64,000 nucleotides of DNA from Halobaculum marinum (GTDB lineage: Archaea; Halobacteriota; Halobacteria; Halobacteriales; Haloferacaceae). The translations under genes were made by a program, and so were the position numbers. The stretch covers positions 2,852,001 to 2,916,000 of the forward strand of contig NZ_CP119989.1 in assembly GCF_029338555.1 (NCBI RefSeq), in the 5' to 3' direction. Below are positions 16,506 through 25,462 of the stretch, piece by piece. Numbering within the stretch: position 1 is the stretch's first letter; the number at the start of each line of letters is the position of its first letter. The notes beneath the pieces are model-generated. The model was given only the letters and a program-made list of their open reading frames with translations. It did no database searches and was not told the DNA's origin.

Positions 16506-17441
16506 ATGACCGCCACAGGGACGACAGGCGACGCCGACGGTGTGGAGGCGAGCGACGACGCGACGGCGACTCTCGGCCACAGGGTCGCACGGTCCGTCGA
16601 GTCGGTGTCCGTCACCGAACGCGGCACGGTCTCGTACGCGGAGTACGGCGACCCCGACGGGTCGCCCGCGGTGTTCCTCCACGGGACGCCGGGGTCGCGG
16701 GTGCTAGCGGCGCTGTTCGACGACGCGGCCCGCGAATTCGGCGTCCGAGTGGTGTCGGTCGACCGGCCGGGCTACGGTCGGTCGACGCCGTGGCCGAGCC
16801 GCTCGCTAGCGGACACGGAGACGTTCGTCGAGGCCGTACTCGACGACGTCGGCGTCGACCGGGCCGGCGTGGTCGCCTTCTCTGGCGGCGGCCCGCACGC
16901 GCTCGCGCTGGCGGCGACGGCACCCGACCGGGTCCGCGAGGTCGACGTCGTCAGCGGCGCCGTTCCGACGGCCTCCGGCGTCGACACGCCGACGCCGATC
17001 CGGGTCCTCGGAACGCTCGCGAGACGGACGCCCCGCCTGCTCGGCACGCTACTGCGCGGACAGGCGTGGCTTGCGGGCCGCGCGTCGCCGGCGGTCGTCC
17101 TCGCACAGTACACGACCGGCGACGAGCACGAGCTGACCGACCGGGAGGCGGCTATCGTCCGAAGGGACTTCGTGACGGCGTTCGACCGCGGCGCGGCCGG
17201 CGCTGTGACGGAGTTGGCGACGACGACCGGCGAGTGGGACATCCCCCTCGAGGCAGTCGAGTGCCCCGTGCGCCTCTGGCATGGAGACGACGACACGAAC
17301 GTGCCGCTCGCGGGTGCCGAACGACTCGCGGCGCGCCTCCCGACCGCCGTCGTCCACCAAATCGAAGGGGCCGACCACCTCGGCACGCTCGTTCGCTCGC
17401 GGTCAGCAGTCCTCCGGCACCAGTGCGAGCACGACGGCTGA
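16506..17441 (+). CDS. Alpha/beta-fold hydrolase
   Basis: A 311-residue alpha/beta hydrolase. It shows the oxyanion-hole motif HGTPGSR (about 58-64), the nucleophile elbow FSGGGPHA (serine at about 125, in place of the usual G-x-S-x-G), the acid region LWHGDDDTNVP (about 259-269) and the catalytic histidine in EGADHLG (about 292). No signal peptide. The first 35 residues are a poorly ordered acidic lead. Substrate unknown; the HGTPGSR form is common in esterase and epoxide-hydrolase-like members. Confidence 0.87.
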   Translation: MTATGTTGDADGVEASDDATATLGHRVARSVESVSVTERGTVSYAEYGDPDGSPAVFLHGTPGSRVLAALFDDAAREFGVRVVSVDRPGYGRSTPWPSRSLADTETFVEAVLDDVGVDRAGVVAFSGGGPHALALAATAPDRVREVDVVSGAVPTASGVDTPTPIRVLGTLARRTPRLLGTLLRGQAWLAGRASPAVVLAQYTTGDEHELTDREAAIVRRDFVTAFDRGAAGAVTELATTTGEWDIPLEAVECPVRLWHGDDDTNVPLAGAERLAARLPTAVVHQIEGADHLGTLVRSRSAVLRHQCEHDG

Positions 17442-17486
17442 CCGAGACCGTCAACCCGTCGGCGGGCGGCCGCAGGCGTCCGCCGT

Positions 17487-17669
17487 TCAGACCGCCCGTG
17501 GGGTGAGTCGCTCACTCACCAGGTCGACGGTCGGGTCCGCCTCCAGCGCCGCGAGACAGTCGCGACACGCCGGGCGGTTCCGGAACGACCGTGGAGGTGA
17601 GGCGTCGCTCACCCGCGCTACCGCCTCGCCGCCGGTGCAGGACCGCCAGATGGCACACTCGACTCCCAT
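17487..17669 (-). CDS. Four-cysteine microprotein
   Basis: A 60-residue protein with C5-x5-C11 near the start and C35-x2-C38 (RPACRDCLAAL), a pattern suited to binding one zinc ion. Real gene rather than shadow: codon third positions and the well-formed amphipathic end (LEADPTVDLVSERL) support it. It stands alone between a hydrolase and a membrane protein on the other strand. Function unknown. Confidence 0.6.
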   Translation of the reverse strand: MGVECAIWRSCTGGEAVARVSDASPPRSFRNRPACRDCLAALEADPTVDLVSERLTPRAV

Positions 17670-17815
17670 ACCACGTCACTTGGTAGCACGAGACGATAAA
17701 CGATCAGGTCGTGATCCGTCGCGAACACACCACTACATAACCACTTCGCCGTCGCGGGCGACCCCCGAACAGCCGCCGTGGCGTGATGCCCCGGGACAGC
17801 GAACCGGGCGGTCGC

Positions 17816-18289
17816 ATGTCGACGACAACAGCGACTGAACACGGGACGAGAGCAGAATCGGGGAACTGGCGGGCCGGCACAATCGGCGGGATCGCCGGTG
17901 GGCTCGCGATGGGAGCGCTCGTGCTCGCCATGAACGCGGCGACGATCTCGGTCGCCATCCCGTCGCTGTACGGGTTGGCCCCGCCGCCGGCGCCCGGCCT
18001 CGGGCTAGTGGTCCACGTCTCACACGGCGCCGTGTTGGGTGTCGTGTTCGCGGGCATCGTCGGGTCACTCGACCTCGACGACGACCGCGCGGTCGTCGGA
18101 CTGGGCGTCGCCTGGGGAGTGGTGACGTGGGCGGTACTCGCGGCGCTCGTGATGCCGGTGTGGCTCGGCGCCGTCGGGTCGCCGGCGAACCCGCCGTTCC
18201 CCAACTTCGCGCCGCCGTCGCTGCTGTGGCACGTCGTGTACGGGCTGGTGCTCGGCGGCGTCTACGCGGCGACGGCTGACCGCCTGTGA
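17816..18289 (+). CDS. Four-helix membrane protein, haloarchaeal
   Basis: A 157-residue protein from the ATG at 17816 (GTG at 17783 or ATG at 17786 would add 10-11 residues). Four predicted helices: about 18-40, 60-80, 90-115 and 135-152. Features such as GGIAGGLAMGALVLAMNA and WGVVTWAVLAALVMPVWLG are typical of small haloarchaeal membrane proteins of unknown function; in databases such proteins sometimes carry a misleading histidine kinase label. No kinase motif is present. Confidence 0.72.
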   Translation: MSTTTATEHGTRAESGNWRAGTIGGIAGGLAMGALVLAMNAATISVAIPSLYGLAPPPAPGLGLVVHVSHGAVLGVVFAGIVGSLDLDDDRAVVGLGVAWGVVTWAVLAALVMPVWLGAVGSPANPPFPNFAPPSLLWHVVYGLVLGGVYAATADRL

Positions 18290-18306
18290 AGTGACCCTGG
18301 CGGGCG

Positions 18307-18846
18307 CTACGCGTCTCTGAACACGGTCCACTCGGTCGCCGACTCGGCATCGGCGATCCCCTCCACCTTCTCGCGACTCAGTTCCTCGACCCGCTCGGCG
18401 CCGACGCCGGCCCACGCGAGGAACGACTCGCGCAGCCGTCGCCGGACGACCGGCGGCGGCTGTGGGACGTACACGTACACGTCGCCACCGCGGTCGAGGA
18501 GTTGGCGACGCTTCTCCACGACGCCCAGCGCCGCGAGGTGGTTACAGTGGCGCGCGACGACGCTGCGGTCGTAGTCGACGCGCTCGGCCAACTCGGCGAC
18601 GGTCGTCCCGCCTGCCTCCATCACGCACAGACACACGTCCAGCTCTGCGGGCGACATCCCCAAGACGACGCGCAACACGGTCTCCAGCGACGGCTCCCGC
18701 CCGTCGTCGTCCGACTCCGTCGACCCGGGCCGCGCCGCTGGGGGCGTCATCGACGCGCCACAGCACGTCGGCTCGCCGCTGCCGAAGGCGACGGTGCCGC
18801 ACTCCGCACACGCGACCAAGCGGTCACCGACCTCACTCGCGTTCAT
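18307..18846 (-). CDS. Zinc-ribbon plus winged-helix (TrmB-like) transcriptional regulator
   Basis: A 179-residue protein. The N-terminal 30 residues hold a compact four-cysteine site (C13-x2-C16, C28-C29). Residues 52-135 form a winged helix (LGMSPAELDVCLCVMEAGGT; VAELAERVDYDRSVVARHCN; wing VEKRRQLLDRGGDVYVYV), and the C-terminal 40 residues form a dimerisation helix. This is the haloarchaeal TrmB/MarR-like type. It could sense redox or zinc through the ribbon. The gene is convergent with the membrane protein at 17816. Confidence 0.8.
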   Translation of the reverse strand: MNASEVGDRLVACAECGTVAFGSGEPTCCGASMTPPAARPGSTESDDDGREPSLETVLRVVLGMSPAELDVCLCVMEAGGTTVAELAERVDYDRSVVARHCNHLAALGVVEKRRQLLDRGGDVYVYVPQPPPVVRRRLRESFLAWAGVGAERVEELSREKVEGIADAESATEWTVFRDA

Positions 18847-18942
18847 ACCAGCCTGTCGGCGAACCGACGCAAGAAGCGAACGCGCCCGGGCGTCGCGTGC
18901 GACCGAGCGACCGTCGCCAGGCGATCCGACCGTCGACGAGCG

Positions 18943-19680
18943 CTACCAGCCCGCGAACTTGTCGCGGCGGTACAGGTCGAGTTCGCTCACGGTGTCGGTG
19001 CCCTCCTGGGAGAGACAAAAGCGGATGCCGTCGGCGATGGCCGTCGGGTCGGTCACGTCGTCTGCGTCGAACCGCTCCTCGAACGCCTCCCCCTGCTCGG
19101 ACGCGAACTCCGTGCGGACCTCCGTCGGGTTGACGACGCTGACTGCGACGCCGTCCTCGCCGACCTGCCCTTCGAGGCTGTGAGCGAAGCCGCGCACCCA
19201 CCACTTCGTCGCGGCGTACACCGGATTGCCGGGCCGGGGGTACTCCCCGGCGAAACTCGCGACGAACACGACCGTCCCTTGCGACTCCCGGAGGTGCGGG
19301 AGCGCCGCCCGCGCCGTGTAGAAGGCGCCGTCGACGTTCACGTCCATCATCGCGCGGTAGTCCTCGTCGGGCATCGTCTCCACGTCGCCCGCGAGGCCGA
19401 TGCCGGCGTTCACGACGAGGCCGTCGAGTTCGCCGAACGCGTCGACGGCGGTCGCCACGAAGTCGTCGACCGCCTCGCGGTCGGTCACGTCGACGGGAAT
19501 CGGTTCGACCGCGACGCCGTGTTCCTCGCGCAGGTCCGCCGCCAGGTCGGTCAGGCGCTCCTCGCGCCGGGCGCCCAGCGCGAGGTCGACGCCCGCGTCG
19601 GCGAGCGTCCGCGCGGTCGCCGCGCCGATACCGGAACTCGAACCAGTGATCGCCACCGCGTCGTCGTCGATGTCGCGCAT
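18943..19680 (-). CDS. Short-chain dehydrogenase/reductase (SDR)
   Basis: A 245-residue classical SDR. The cofactor-binding motif TGSSSGIG is at residues 10-17, the NAG motif is around residue 88, the catalytic serine lies in VASFAGEYP and the Tyr/Lys pair in YAATKWW. The arginine-rich loop (GARREERL) after the second strand suggests a preference for NADP(H). The ATG at 19680 gives the right N-terminus; the frame continues upstream only as shadow. Substrate unknown; cytoplasmic. Confidence 0.9.
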   Translation of the reverse strand: MRDIDDDAVAITGSSSGIGAATARTLADAGVDLALGARREERLTDLAADLREEHGVAVEPIPVDVTDREAVDDFVATAVDAFGELDGLVVNAGIGLAGDVETMPDEDYRAMMDVNVDGAFYTARAALPHLRESQGTVVFVASFAGEYPRPGNPVYAATKWWVRGFAHSLEGQVGEDGVAVSVVNPTEVRTEFASEQGEAFEERFDADDVTDPTAIADGIRFCLSQEGTDTVSELDLYRRDKFAGW

Positions 19681-19774
19681 GGACGGTGGCACAGACGGCT
19701 CGGCGAAAGTCGTTCCGGCGACGGCGACGCGTTCGGTGTGCACGTGCGACCGGAGCGCCCCAGCCGTTCTCGAA

Positions 19775-21094
19775 TCAGTCGTCCGCGGGCGCGACACCCG
19801 CCCGCGGCGCCGCGGGCGTCGGTCGACTCTCGGTCACGCGCAGGGAGACGAGGCCGGCGGCCCCGAGCGCCAACACGGAGGCGGCGGCGAACGCGACGGG
19901 GTAGCCCGCGACCGTGGCGACGGCGCCGACGCCGAGGGGTCCGACCACGCCGCCGACCGAGCGGAACGTCGACGCCAACCCCATCAACTCGGACTCGCGG
20001 TTCTCGGGGGCCACGTCGCCGACGAACGCGACCGATCCGGTCCACATCGCCGAGTACGCGACCGCCAGCGTGACGTAGCCGAGCGCCACCACGCCCGCGG
20101 CGGCGAGGTCGGTGGGGACGAGGACGGCGGCGGCGGCCACGAGGCCGAACGCCGCCGACCCCGCCATGCCGAGGGTGACCATCGGCTTGCGCCCCCGTTC
20201 GTCGACGACGCCCCCGAGGTAGTACATCAGCGCCGTCTGGGAGACCGGGTTGAACGCGAGCACCGCACCCATCCACGCCTCCGGCAGCGCCAGCGTCGTC
20301 ACGATGTAGACGGGCATGAGCGCGCCGACGCCGGAGACGGTCGCCTGGCGCGCCGCCAGTCCGAGGTAGAGGTAGCCGAGGCCGTTCGTGCTGAGGTGGT
20401 CGCGTTCGCCCGCCGCGGGGAGGAGTCGACTACGGATCTCGGTCCCGAGTGACCCCGCGTCGGGGTCGGGCGTCGCGTCGCCCGGGTCGACGAGCGCGAC
20501 GGCGACCGTCGCGAACAGGGAGATGCCCGCGACGACGACGTAGACGCCGTCGGGGACGAGCGCGCCCAGCAGGAGGCCCGCGACGAACTGGCCCGCCCCG
20601 GCGCCGGCGGCGGTGAAGGAGTTGTACGAGCCGACGGCCTTCCCGCGACCGCCGTCGCCGCCGCGTTCGGAGGCGACCGTCAACATGAGCGGCCCGAACC
20701 CGGCGATAAACACGGCGTACAGGCCGCGGACGAGCACCTGCACCCACACGGGGTCGACCCGAAGCGGGAGGAGTGCCGTCGCGGTCGCCGCGAGCGCGTC
20801 CGCCGCGAACAGTGGCGTCAACGCGAGCGTCGCGCCGATGCCGGTGCCAACGAGGACGAGGCGGCGCCGACCCGTCACGTCGGCGATGGCGCCCCACACC
20901 GGGGCGAACAGGATGATGCCGAGCGAGAAGGCGGTCGCGAGCAGCGACACCTCCAACGGCGTGCCCGACCGACCGACGTGGACCGCAAGCGACGTGCCGA
21001 GCAGCGCCCCGGCGGTGACGCGCGTCACCGCGGCGAGTCCGACGAGCGCCGTCCCGCGGTCGACGCGGGCGCGGAGCGCGGAGGGGAGGTTCAT
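19775..21094 (-). CDS. Major facilitator superfamily transporter
   Basis: A 439-residue protein with 12 predicted helices in two six-helix halves. The MFS loop motif after helix 2 is visible (WGAIADVTGRRRLVLVGT, about 77-94) and its counterpart in the second half is GGVVDERGRKPMV. Similar to drug-efflux type MFS proteins; substrate unknown. The SDR gene follows it on the same strand 94 bases away, probably as a separate unit. The ATG at 21094 matches the beginning of the first helix. Confidence 0.88.
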   Translation of the reverse strand: MNLPSALRARVDRGTALVGLAAVTRVTAGALLGTSLAVHVGRSGTPLEVSLLATAFSLGIILFAPVWGAIADVTGRRRLVLVGTGIGATLALTPLFAADALAATATALLPLRVDPVWVQVLVRGLYAVFIAGFGPLMLTVASERGGDGGRGKAVGSYNSFTAAGAGAGQFVAGLLLGALVPDGVYVVVAGISLFATVAVALVDPGDATPDPDAGSLGTEIRSRLLPAAGERDHLSTNGLGYLYLGLAARQATVSGVGALMPVYIVTTLALPEAWMGAVLAFNPVSQTALMYYLGGVVDERGRKPMVTLGMAGSAAFGLVAAAAVLVPTDLAAAGVVALGYVTLAVAYSAMWTGSVAFVGDVAPENRESELMGLASTFRSVGGVVGPLGVGAVATVAGYPVAFAAASVLALGAAGLVSLRVTESRPTPAAPRAGVAPADD

Positions 21095-21446
21095 ACGAAG
21101 CGAAACATCCCGACCCCCCAAAGCACTCTGCTCCCGGCTGACATCGCCGGAAAGCGTGCGGATCGCCGACACGAGCCGTGGGGTCGAACGGTACGCCGAA
21201 CCCAGCGACGAGGGCGATTCGCCGACACGAGACGGGGGCGGATATCGCGTACGTACCGGGTCGGGATTGCGCCACGAGAAGCGCCGATAAACGGTCTCGG
21301 GCGTTCTCAAACAGTCGTAAAGTGTTCGATAGTCGCCGACCAACCGTCGCAAACGGTCGTGAACCGAGCGAGAACCGGCCGAACTGCTGGCAACGGTGTC
21401 ACCCTTATACGTGGTCGGGGGACGGTGTGTGAATCACGCCCGACTC
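21095..21446. promoter_or_regulatory. Divergent intergenic region between MFS and small membrane protein genes
   Basis: About 350 bases holding two divergent promoters. The plus-strand TATA-like box CTTATAC (21404-21410) lies about 37 bases before the ATG at 21447. The region contains repeated words such as GCCGACACGAG (twice, near 21166 and 21220) and CAAAC-GGTCGT or CAAAC-AGTCGT (21309 and 21349), which could be regulator sites. No gene seen. Confidence 0.5.
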
Positions 21447-21743
21447 ATGTCCACCACCGACCGAACACCCTCCGTCCCCGTCCCGTCAGCCCCGAACGCC
21501 ACCGTCCCCGACGCCCTCGGATCGCGTGTGACCGCGGCGGCGTCGACGGTCGCCCGCGGCGCCACGCAGGCGGGGCAGGCGACCGCGTTCTGGGCCGCCG
21601 CCCTCCTCCCGCTGACGTACCTCCCGATGCTGGCGTCGGGCGGCGTCTCCGCTCGCCCGCTCCTGTTCGCCGGCCTGCTCGCGGCGCACGTGGCCGCGCT
21701 GGTGCTCGGTCGCGACCACGCGACCGGCGACGACCCCCGCTGA
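21447..21743 (+). CDS. Small two-helix membrane protein
   Basis: A 98-residue protein. The first 45 residues are Ala/Thr/Pro-rich and possibly amphipathic (VTAAASTVARGATQAGQATA). Two hydrophobic helices follow (about 47-62 and 68-86), with a short charged end. It has a good TATA-like box 37 bases upstream. Its stop codon lies within the first unit of the 17-bp tandem repeat that fills the next 90 bases. Function unknown. Confidence 0.65.
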   Translation: MSTTDRTPSVPVPSAPNATVPDALGSRVTAAASTVARGATQAGQATAFWAAALLPLTYLPMLASGGVSARPLLFAGLLAAHVAALVLGRDHATGDDPR

Positions 21744-21832
21744 CGACGCCACCCTGCTGACGACACCTCCTCGCTGACGACACCTCCTCGCTGACGACAT
21801 CTCCTCGTTGACGACACCACCTCGCTGACGAC
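21739..21832 (+). repeat. 17-bp direct tandem repeat, about 5.5 copies
   Basis: The unit GCTGACGACACCTCCTC is repeated head to tail at 21739-21755 (diverged), 21756-21772, 21773-21789, 21790-21806 (one change), 21807-21823 (two changes) and a 9-base partial copy at 21824-21832. The two central copies are identical. The first unit covers the stop codon of the small membrane protein gene. Because 17 is not a multiple of three, copy-number change would not keep frame, which fits a non-coding minisatellite. Confidence 0.92.
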
Positions 21833-21907
21833 CCTCGATCGGCGATCCCTGCACTCGTACGGACTCCAGACACACCCGCCCCACCCTCCACGCGGCGCTC
21901 GCGGGTG

Positions 21908-22753
21908 TCAGGACGGGCGGTGTTCGGGGCGTTCGGATCGGTCGAGCCGTCGGCGTTCCCGGCGGAGGATCCGCTCCCACACGCCGAACAGCGCCGAGTT
22001 CAGTCGGTAGCTGGCGTCCACGTCGCGCACCCACGCGTCGTCGGCGAACAGGTGGCGCTGGAAGCGACGCACCCGCGGCGACAGCGACTCCCGGTTTCCG
22101 GTGTAGTACGCCGCGGACTCGCTGACCGTCCGCTCGACCAGTTCCTCTGGGACCCGGATCCCACCCGAACGAGCCACGTCGGCGAACCACTCCGTGTGTA
22201 ACACCGCGTCCGCGAGCAGGAACGACCGTTCGAACGCCGACCAACCGCCCGCGTCGCGCACCGCCGCCACCGCGTCGGCGCCGACCGAGAGGTCCGCAGG
22301 CGTAGAGTAGACGGGGCCGACCGGCGGCACACCGCCGCGTCGGTGCGTCTGGCCGCTCGCGTCCGCCCCACCGCTCCCGCCGTCGAGGACGACCCGCCGG
22401 ACGAACGGTTCGGCGACTCGGCGGAGTCGGCGTGTCGCCAGCGCGACCGGCCCGGCGAGCGCCAAGCGGTACCACCGCGGCGTGTACGCCAGGAAGGGCG
22501 CGCCGAACTCCGCGTCGCCGAGGTACGTCGCCGCGACGACCCGCGCCGTCTCCGGTGGGAGGTCCGTCCGCCCGGCGCGCAGTGCCGTCACGACCGGCGC
22601 CGGGTTCGCCAGCGGGTCGGCGCCGTCCGGGCCGACGCCCGTGCGCTCGAACCCCATCCCCTCGGCCACGCGGTCGGAGTACTCCGCGCCCGCGCGGTAC
22701 CACTCCGCGAAGTCGGCGGCGTCGCGGGCGCCCAGCAGTCGGAGGACCGTCAC
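21908..22753 (-). CDS. Uncharacterised haloarchaeal protein
   Basis: A 281-residue protein starting at a GTG (22753) just after the AI-2E transporter gene; the frame extends further upstream but only as a shadow of that gene. Mostly alpha-helical by eye, with an internal hydrophobic stretch (WYRLALAGPVALATRR, about 90-105) that may touch the membrane, a low-complexity Gly/Ser linker near 125-135 and a basic end (WERILRRERRRLDRSER). No family recognised. Co-directional with and 64 bases behind the transporter, so probably in one transcript. Confidence 0.65.
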   Translation of the reverse strand: MTVLRLLGARDAADFAEWYRAGAEYSDRVAEGMGFERTGVGPDGADPLANPAPVVTALRAGRTDLPPETARVVAATYLGDAEFGAPFLAYTPRWYRLALAGPVALATRRLRRVAEPFVRRVVLDGGSGGADASGQTHRRGGVPPVGPVYSTPADLSVGADAVAAVRDAGGWSAFERSFLLADAVLHTEWFADVARSGGIRVPEELVERTVSESAAYYTGNRESLSPRVRRFQRHLFADDAWVRDVDASYRLNSALFGVWERILRRERRRLDRSERPEHRPS

Positions 22754-22817
22754 TGCCGGATCAAGGGGCGGTGTGACCGTAGGTGGCTCGGTCGGTTCCC
22801 CTGCGCCGACTCGACAG

Positions 22818-23969
22818 TCAGTCGTCGGCGGCGTCGGTCGCGCCGTCGGTCGAGGTCGCGGCGTCCACGTCCGGGTCGGTGCCGATGGCGACGCCGTCGG
22901 CGACCGCGTCCACCGGCTCACCGACGACGACGTGGGGGAACGCGTGGGCGGCGACTTGGACGACGACGACCGCGAGCAGCGGTCCGAGGAACAGCCCGTA
23001 CCAGCCGAACAGCGCCGCACCGAGCACGTACGCGAACAGTACCAGCCCGCTGTGGAGGGTCCGACCGGACAGCACTGGCCTGAGCACCGTCTGCGGGAGC
23101 ACGTCGAGGAGGAGGAACGACACCACCAACAGCGCCGCCGGCGGGAGGTAGCTGGCGTCGGCGACCGCGGCTTCGCGGACGAGGTACGCCGTCGCGGGCA
23201 CGTACACCAACTTCCCGACGACGATGGGGACGAACGTCGCGAGACCGGTCAACAGCGCCAACAGCGTCGGGACCGGGAGCGCGACGGACGCGGGGGCGAC
23301 CGCGTTGTACCCGTTGTACACGACGACCGCCGCCGCGGTGACGACGCCGACGGTCGCGACGTTGCCGAAGTACACCCGTTCGAGGTCGGCGTCGACCCCG
23401 CGGAGGAACGAGTACGCCGCCGTCTCCGGACCGGCGACCCGGGTGCGGACCCACGCGTCGAGGCGCCCGCCGTCGCGCAGGAGGAAGAACGACAGCGACA
23501 GCGACAACGAGAGGTGGAGCAGTCCCGCGCCCAGCGCACCAAGGGTGGTCGCGGCGGTCGTCACCCGGGTTCGCAGCGGCCCGAGGCGGTCGAGACGTCC
23601 GACCAGTGCTCCCGGATCGCGCACGAGTGCCGAGATAGAGCGCGGGTCCCCCGGGAGCACGCCCAGCGCCGCCTCGACCGCCGCCGGGTCGGCGACGGCG
23701 GCGAACTCGCGGAACCCGACGACCGCCGCGTAGCCAAGCAGCCCCAACACCGGGAGCACCAGCGCGAGCATCGTGAGTGTGGCCGCTGCCGACCGGTTGG
23801 CGACGCGGTCGGCGACCACTCGGTGGACGGGCCGGGCGCCGTAGTAGACGAACAGCCCGAACACAACCGTCCCGACGAACGCGTGAACGAACAGGCCGAC
23901 GACCGCGACCGCCGCGACGACCGCGCCGAGCCAGAGCTGTCGCGACTGCGTCAACGACCGCAGATCCAT
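22818..23969 (-). CDS. AI-2E family (TqsA/YdiK-type) membrane transporter
   Basis: A 383-residue protein with about eight helices: three at the N-terminus, a central amphipathic region (about 70-150, including DPGALVGRLDRLGPLRTR) and four or five at the C-terminus. The conserved C-terminal block (PVLSGRTLHSGLVLFAYVLGAALFGWYG) is typical of the AI-2E exporter family (UPF0118). Members export small molecules or exchange sodium and protons; the substrate is unknown here. ATG start at 23969. Confidence 0.9.
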   Translation of the reverse strand: MDLRSLTQSRQLWLGAVVAAVAVVGLFVHAFVGTVVFGLFVYYGARPVHRVVADRVANRSAAATLTMLALVLPVLGLLGYAAVVGFREFAAVADPAAVEAALGVLPGDPRSISALVRDPGALVGRLDRLGPLRTRVTTAATTLGALGAGLLHLSLSLSLSFFLLRDGGRLDAWVRTRVAGPETAAYSFLRGVDADLERVYFGNVATVGVVTAAAVVVYNGYNAVAPASVALPVPTLLALLTGLATFVPIVVGKLVYVPATAYLVREAAVADASYLPPAALLVVSFLLLDVLPQTVLRPVLSGRTLHSGLVLFAYVLGAALFGWYGLFLGPLLAVVVVQVAAHAFPHVVVGEPVDAVADGVAIGTDPDVDAATSTDGATDAADD

Positions 23970-24019
23970 GCCCGGCCGTTCACGCTCGCGCGACGTGTAG
24001 CCTGTGGCTCACGTGTCAC

Positions 24020-24613
24020 TCACTCCCCGTCGAGCTGATCGCTCAGCCCCCACTCGGCGGCGCGGGCCTCCGCCTCCGCGCGGGCGTCGGCTCTCACCTG
24101 CTCGACGCGCTCCTCGTCGGCGAGGAACGCCGCCAGCGCGTCGTGGTCGCCCTCGTCACCGCGGTCGTCTGGAGCGGCCGCGCGGGTCCGGTCGGCGAGG
24201 TCGTCGTCCGCCGCCAGTTCGCGGGCCGGCGCGTCGGGCGCGACCCGGAAGGGGGCCGCTGCGTCGGCGTCGGGGTCGTGGAGGTCGGCGAGCGTCTCGG
24301 CGGGGAGGCGGTAGCTCTCGACGCGGGCGGGGGCGCTCCCCGCGAGCGCCGCGAGCGCCGCCGGCCCGTCGGCGTCGGCGGCGGCGTCGTACACGAGCAC
24401 GGGCACCCCCTCCTCGAGCGTCACGACCGCCTCGGCGCCGGAGCCGCCGAGCAGCGCCTCCCCCGGTTCGATCCGGAGGTAGCCCGTGAGTCGGTCGTCG
24501 AGCGCCGCAGCCAGCGGCGCCGCGAACGCCGTGGCGACGCGAGCGCGCACCAACTCGCCGCGAGGCAGACGGTCGACAACCGACGGCGGGTGCGTCGACG
24601 GCTCCCCAGTCAT
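24020..24613 (-). CDS. Uncharacterised acidic partner of the MinD-like ATPase
   Basis: A 197-residue protein of haloarchaeal style. Residues 1-125 seem to fold as one domain that begins LPRGELVRARVATAFAAPLAAALDDRLTGY; residues 130-165 are a disordered acidic stretch, and the end is a charged helix (VEQVRADARAEAEARAAEWGL). Its ATG overlaps the stop of the MinD-like gene by four bases (24610-24613), so the two are translated together and probably act together. No recognised motif. Confidence 0.72.
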   Translation of the reverse strand: MTGEPSTHPPSVVDRLPRGELVRARVATAFAAPLAAALDDRLTGYLRIEPGEALLGGSGAEAVVTLEEGVPVLVYDAAADADGPAALAALAGSAPARVESYRLPAETLADLHDPDADAAAPFRVAPDAPARELAADDDLADRTRAAAPDDRGDEGDHDALAAFLADEERVEQVRADARAEAEARAAEWGLSDQLDGE

Positions 24614-25380
24614 GGCCGTTCGGGGACGACGGCGCTGCGGAAGCGGTCGGCCACGTCGCCGGCGGCCTTCGGCTCGGGGTCGACGCCCGCGGCCACCTCA
24701 CGGAACGCGCGGGCGGCGTCGCTGTCGGGTGCGTGCGCCAACAGGGGTTCGCCCACGTCGCGGGCCGCTCGTGCGGCGTCGCTGTCAGGGACCGACCCGA
24801 GCATCGGTCCCTCGAAGTAGCGTTCGGCCTGTTCCTCGACGCCGCCGAGGTCGCCGCGTACCCGGTTGAACAGGACGCCCGCGACGCCGGTGCCGTAGGA
24901 GGTGGCGTACTCCTGTACCTTCAGCGCGTCCGACAGCGCCGGAATCGTCGGCTGTGTGACGACGACCACCCGGTCGGCGAGCACGACCGGCAACACGGCG
25001 GACTTCGACGCGAGCGTCGCGGGCGAGTCCAATAAGAGCACGTCCGTGTCGGCGGCAAGTTCGGCGACGACCTCGCGCAGTCGCGCCGGGTCCGAGCGCT
25101 CGAACGCCGCGAGGCTGGTGCCGCAGGGGACGACCCGTAGCCCGTGGCGGTCGTACGTCGCGTCGGCGACGTCGACGGCGCTCCCGTCGGGCGCGAGCAG
25201 ATCCTGGAGGGTGACGGGGGCGTCGGCGAGTCCGGTGTGAAACAGGAGGTTCGCCATCCCCGTGTCGGCGTCGACGACGGTCACGTCGTAGCGCTCGGCC
25301 AGCGCCATCCCGAGTGCGAGCGTCGTGGTGGTCTTGCCGGTCCCCCCCTTGCCGCTCGCGACCGCGAACGCCTCGACCAT
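24610..25380 (-). CDS. MinD/ParA-type P-loop ATPase
   Basis: A 256-residue ATPase with the deviant Walker A motif SGKGGTGKTTT (residues 9-19, signature lysine K11, K16), switch I (VDADTGMANL, about 37-46) and switch II/Walker B (DVLLLDSPAT, about 114-123). Such proteins dimerise on ATP and position partners on the membrane or nucleoid. There is no amphipathic MinD-type membrane-targeting helix at the C-terminus. A TATA-like element (GTATTAG, minus strand, around 25408) precedes the start. The next gene overlaps it. Related haloarchaeal proteins place archaella or chemosensory arrays, but this one has no such neighbours. Confidence 0.88.
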   Translation of the reverse strand: MVEAFAVASGKGGTGKTTTTLALGMALAERYDVTVVDADTGMANLLFHTGLADAPVTLQDLLAPDGSAVDVADATYDRHGLRVVPCGTSLAAFERSDPARLREVVAELAADTDVLLLDSPATLASKSAVLPVVLADRVVVVTQPTIPALSDALKVQEYATSYGTGVAGVLFNRVRGDLGGVEEQAERYFEGPMLGSVPDSDAARAARDVGEPLLAHAPDSDAARAFREVAAGVDPEPKAAGDVADRFRSAVVPERP

Positions 25381-25462
25381 ACCGAGGTCTGGCGCGGGTT
25401 CACACTAATACGTTCGGGTGAACAGCCGTGAAATCTAGTCTGGCCGTCCCGCCGTGACCGGC

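Noticed and set aside
21908-23020. A 370-residue version of the unknown protein behind the AI-2E transporter
   Set aside because: The first 89 residues are a Ser/Thr/Arg/Pro-rich shadow of the transporter gene; the GTG at 22753 lies directly after it.
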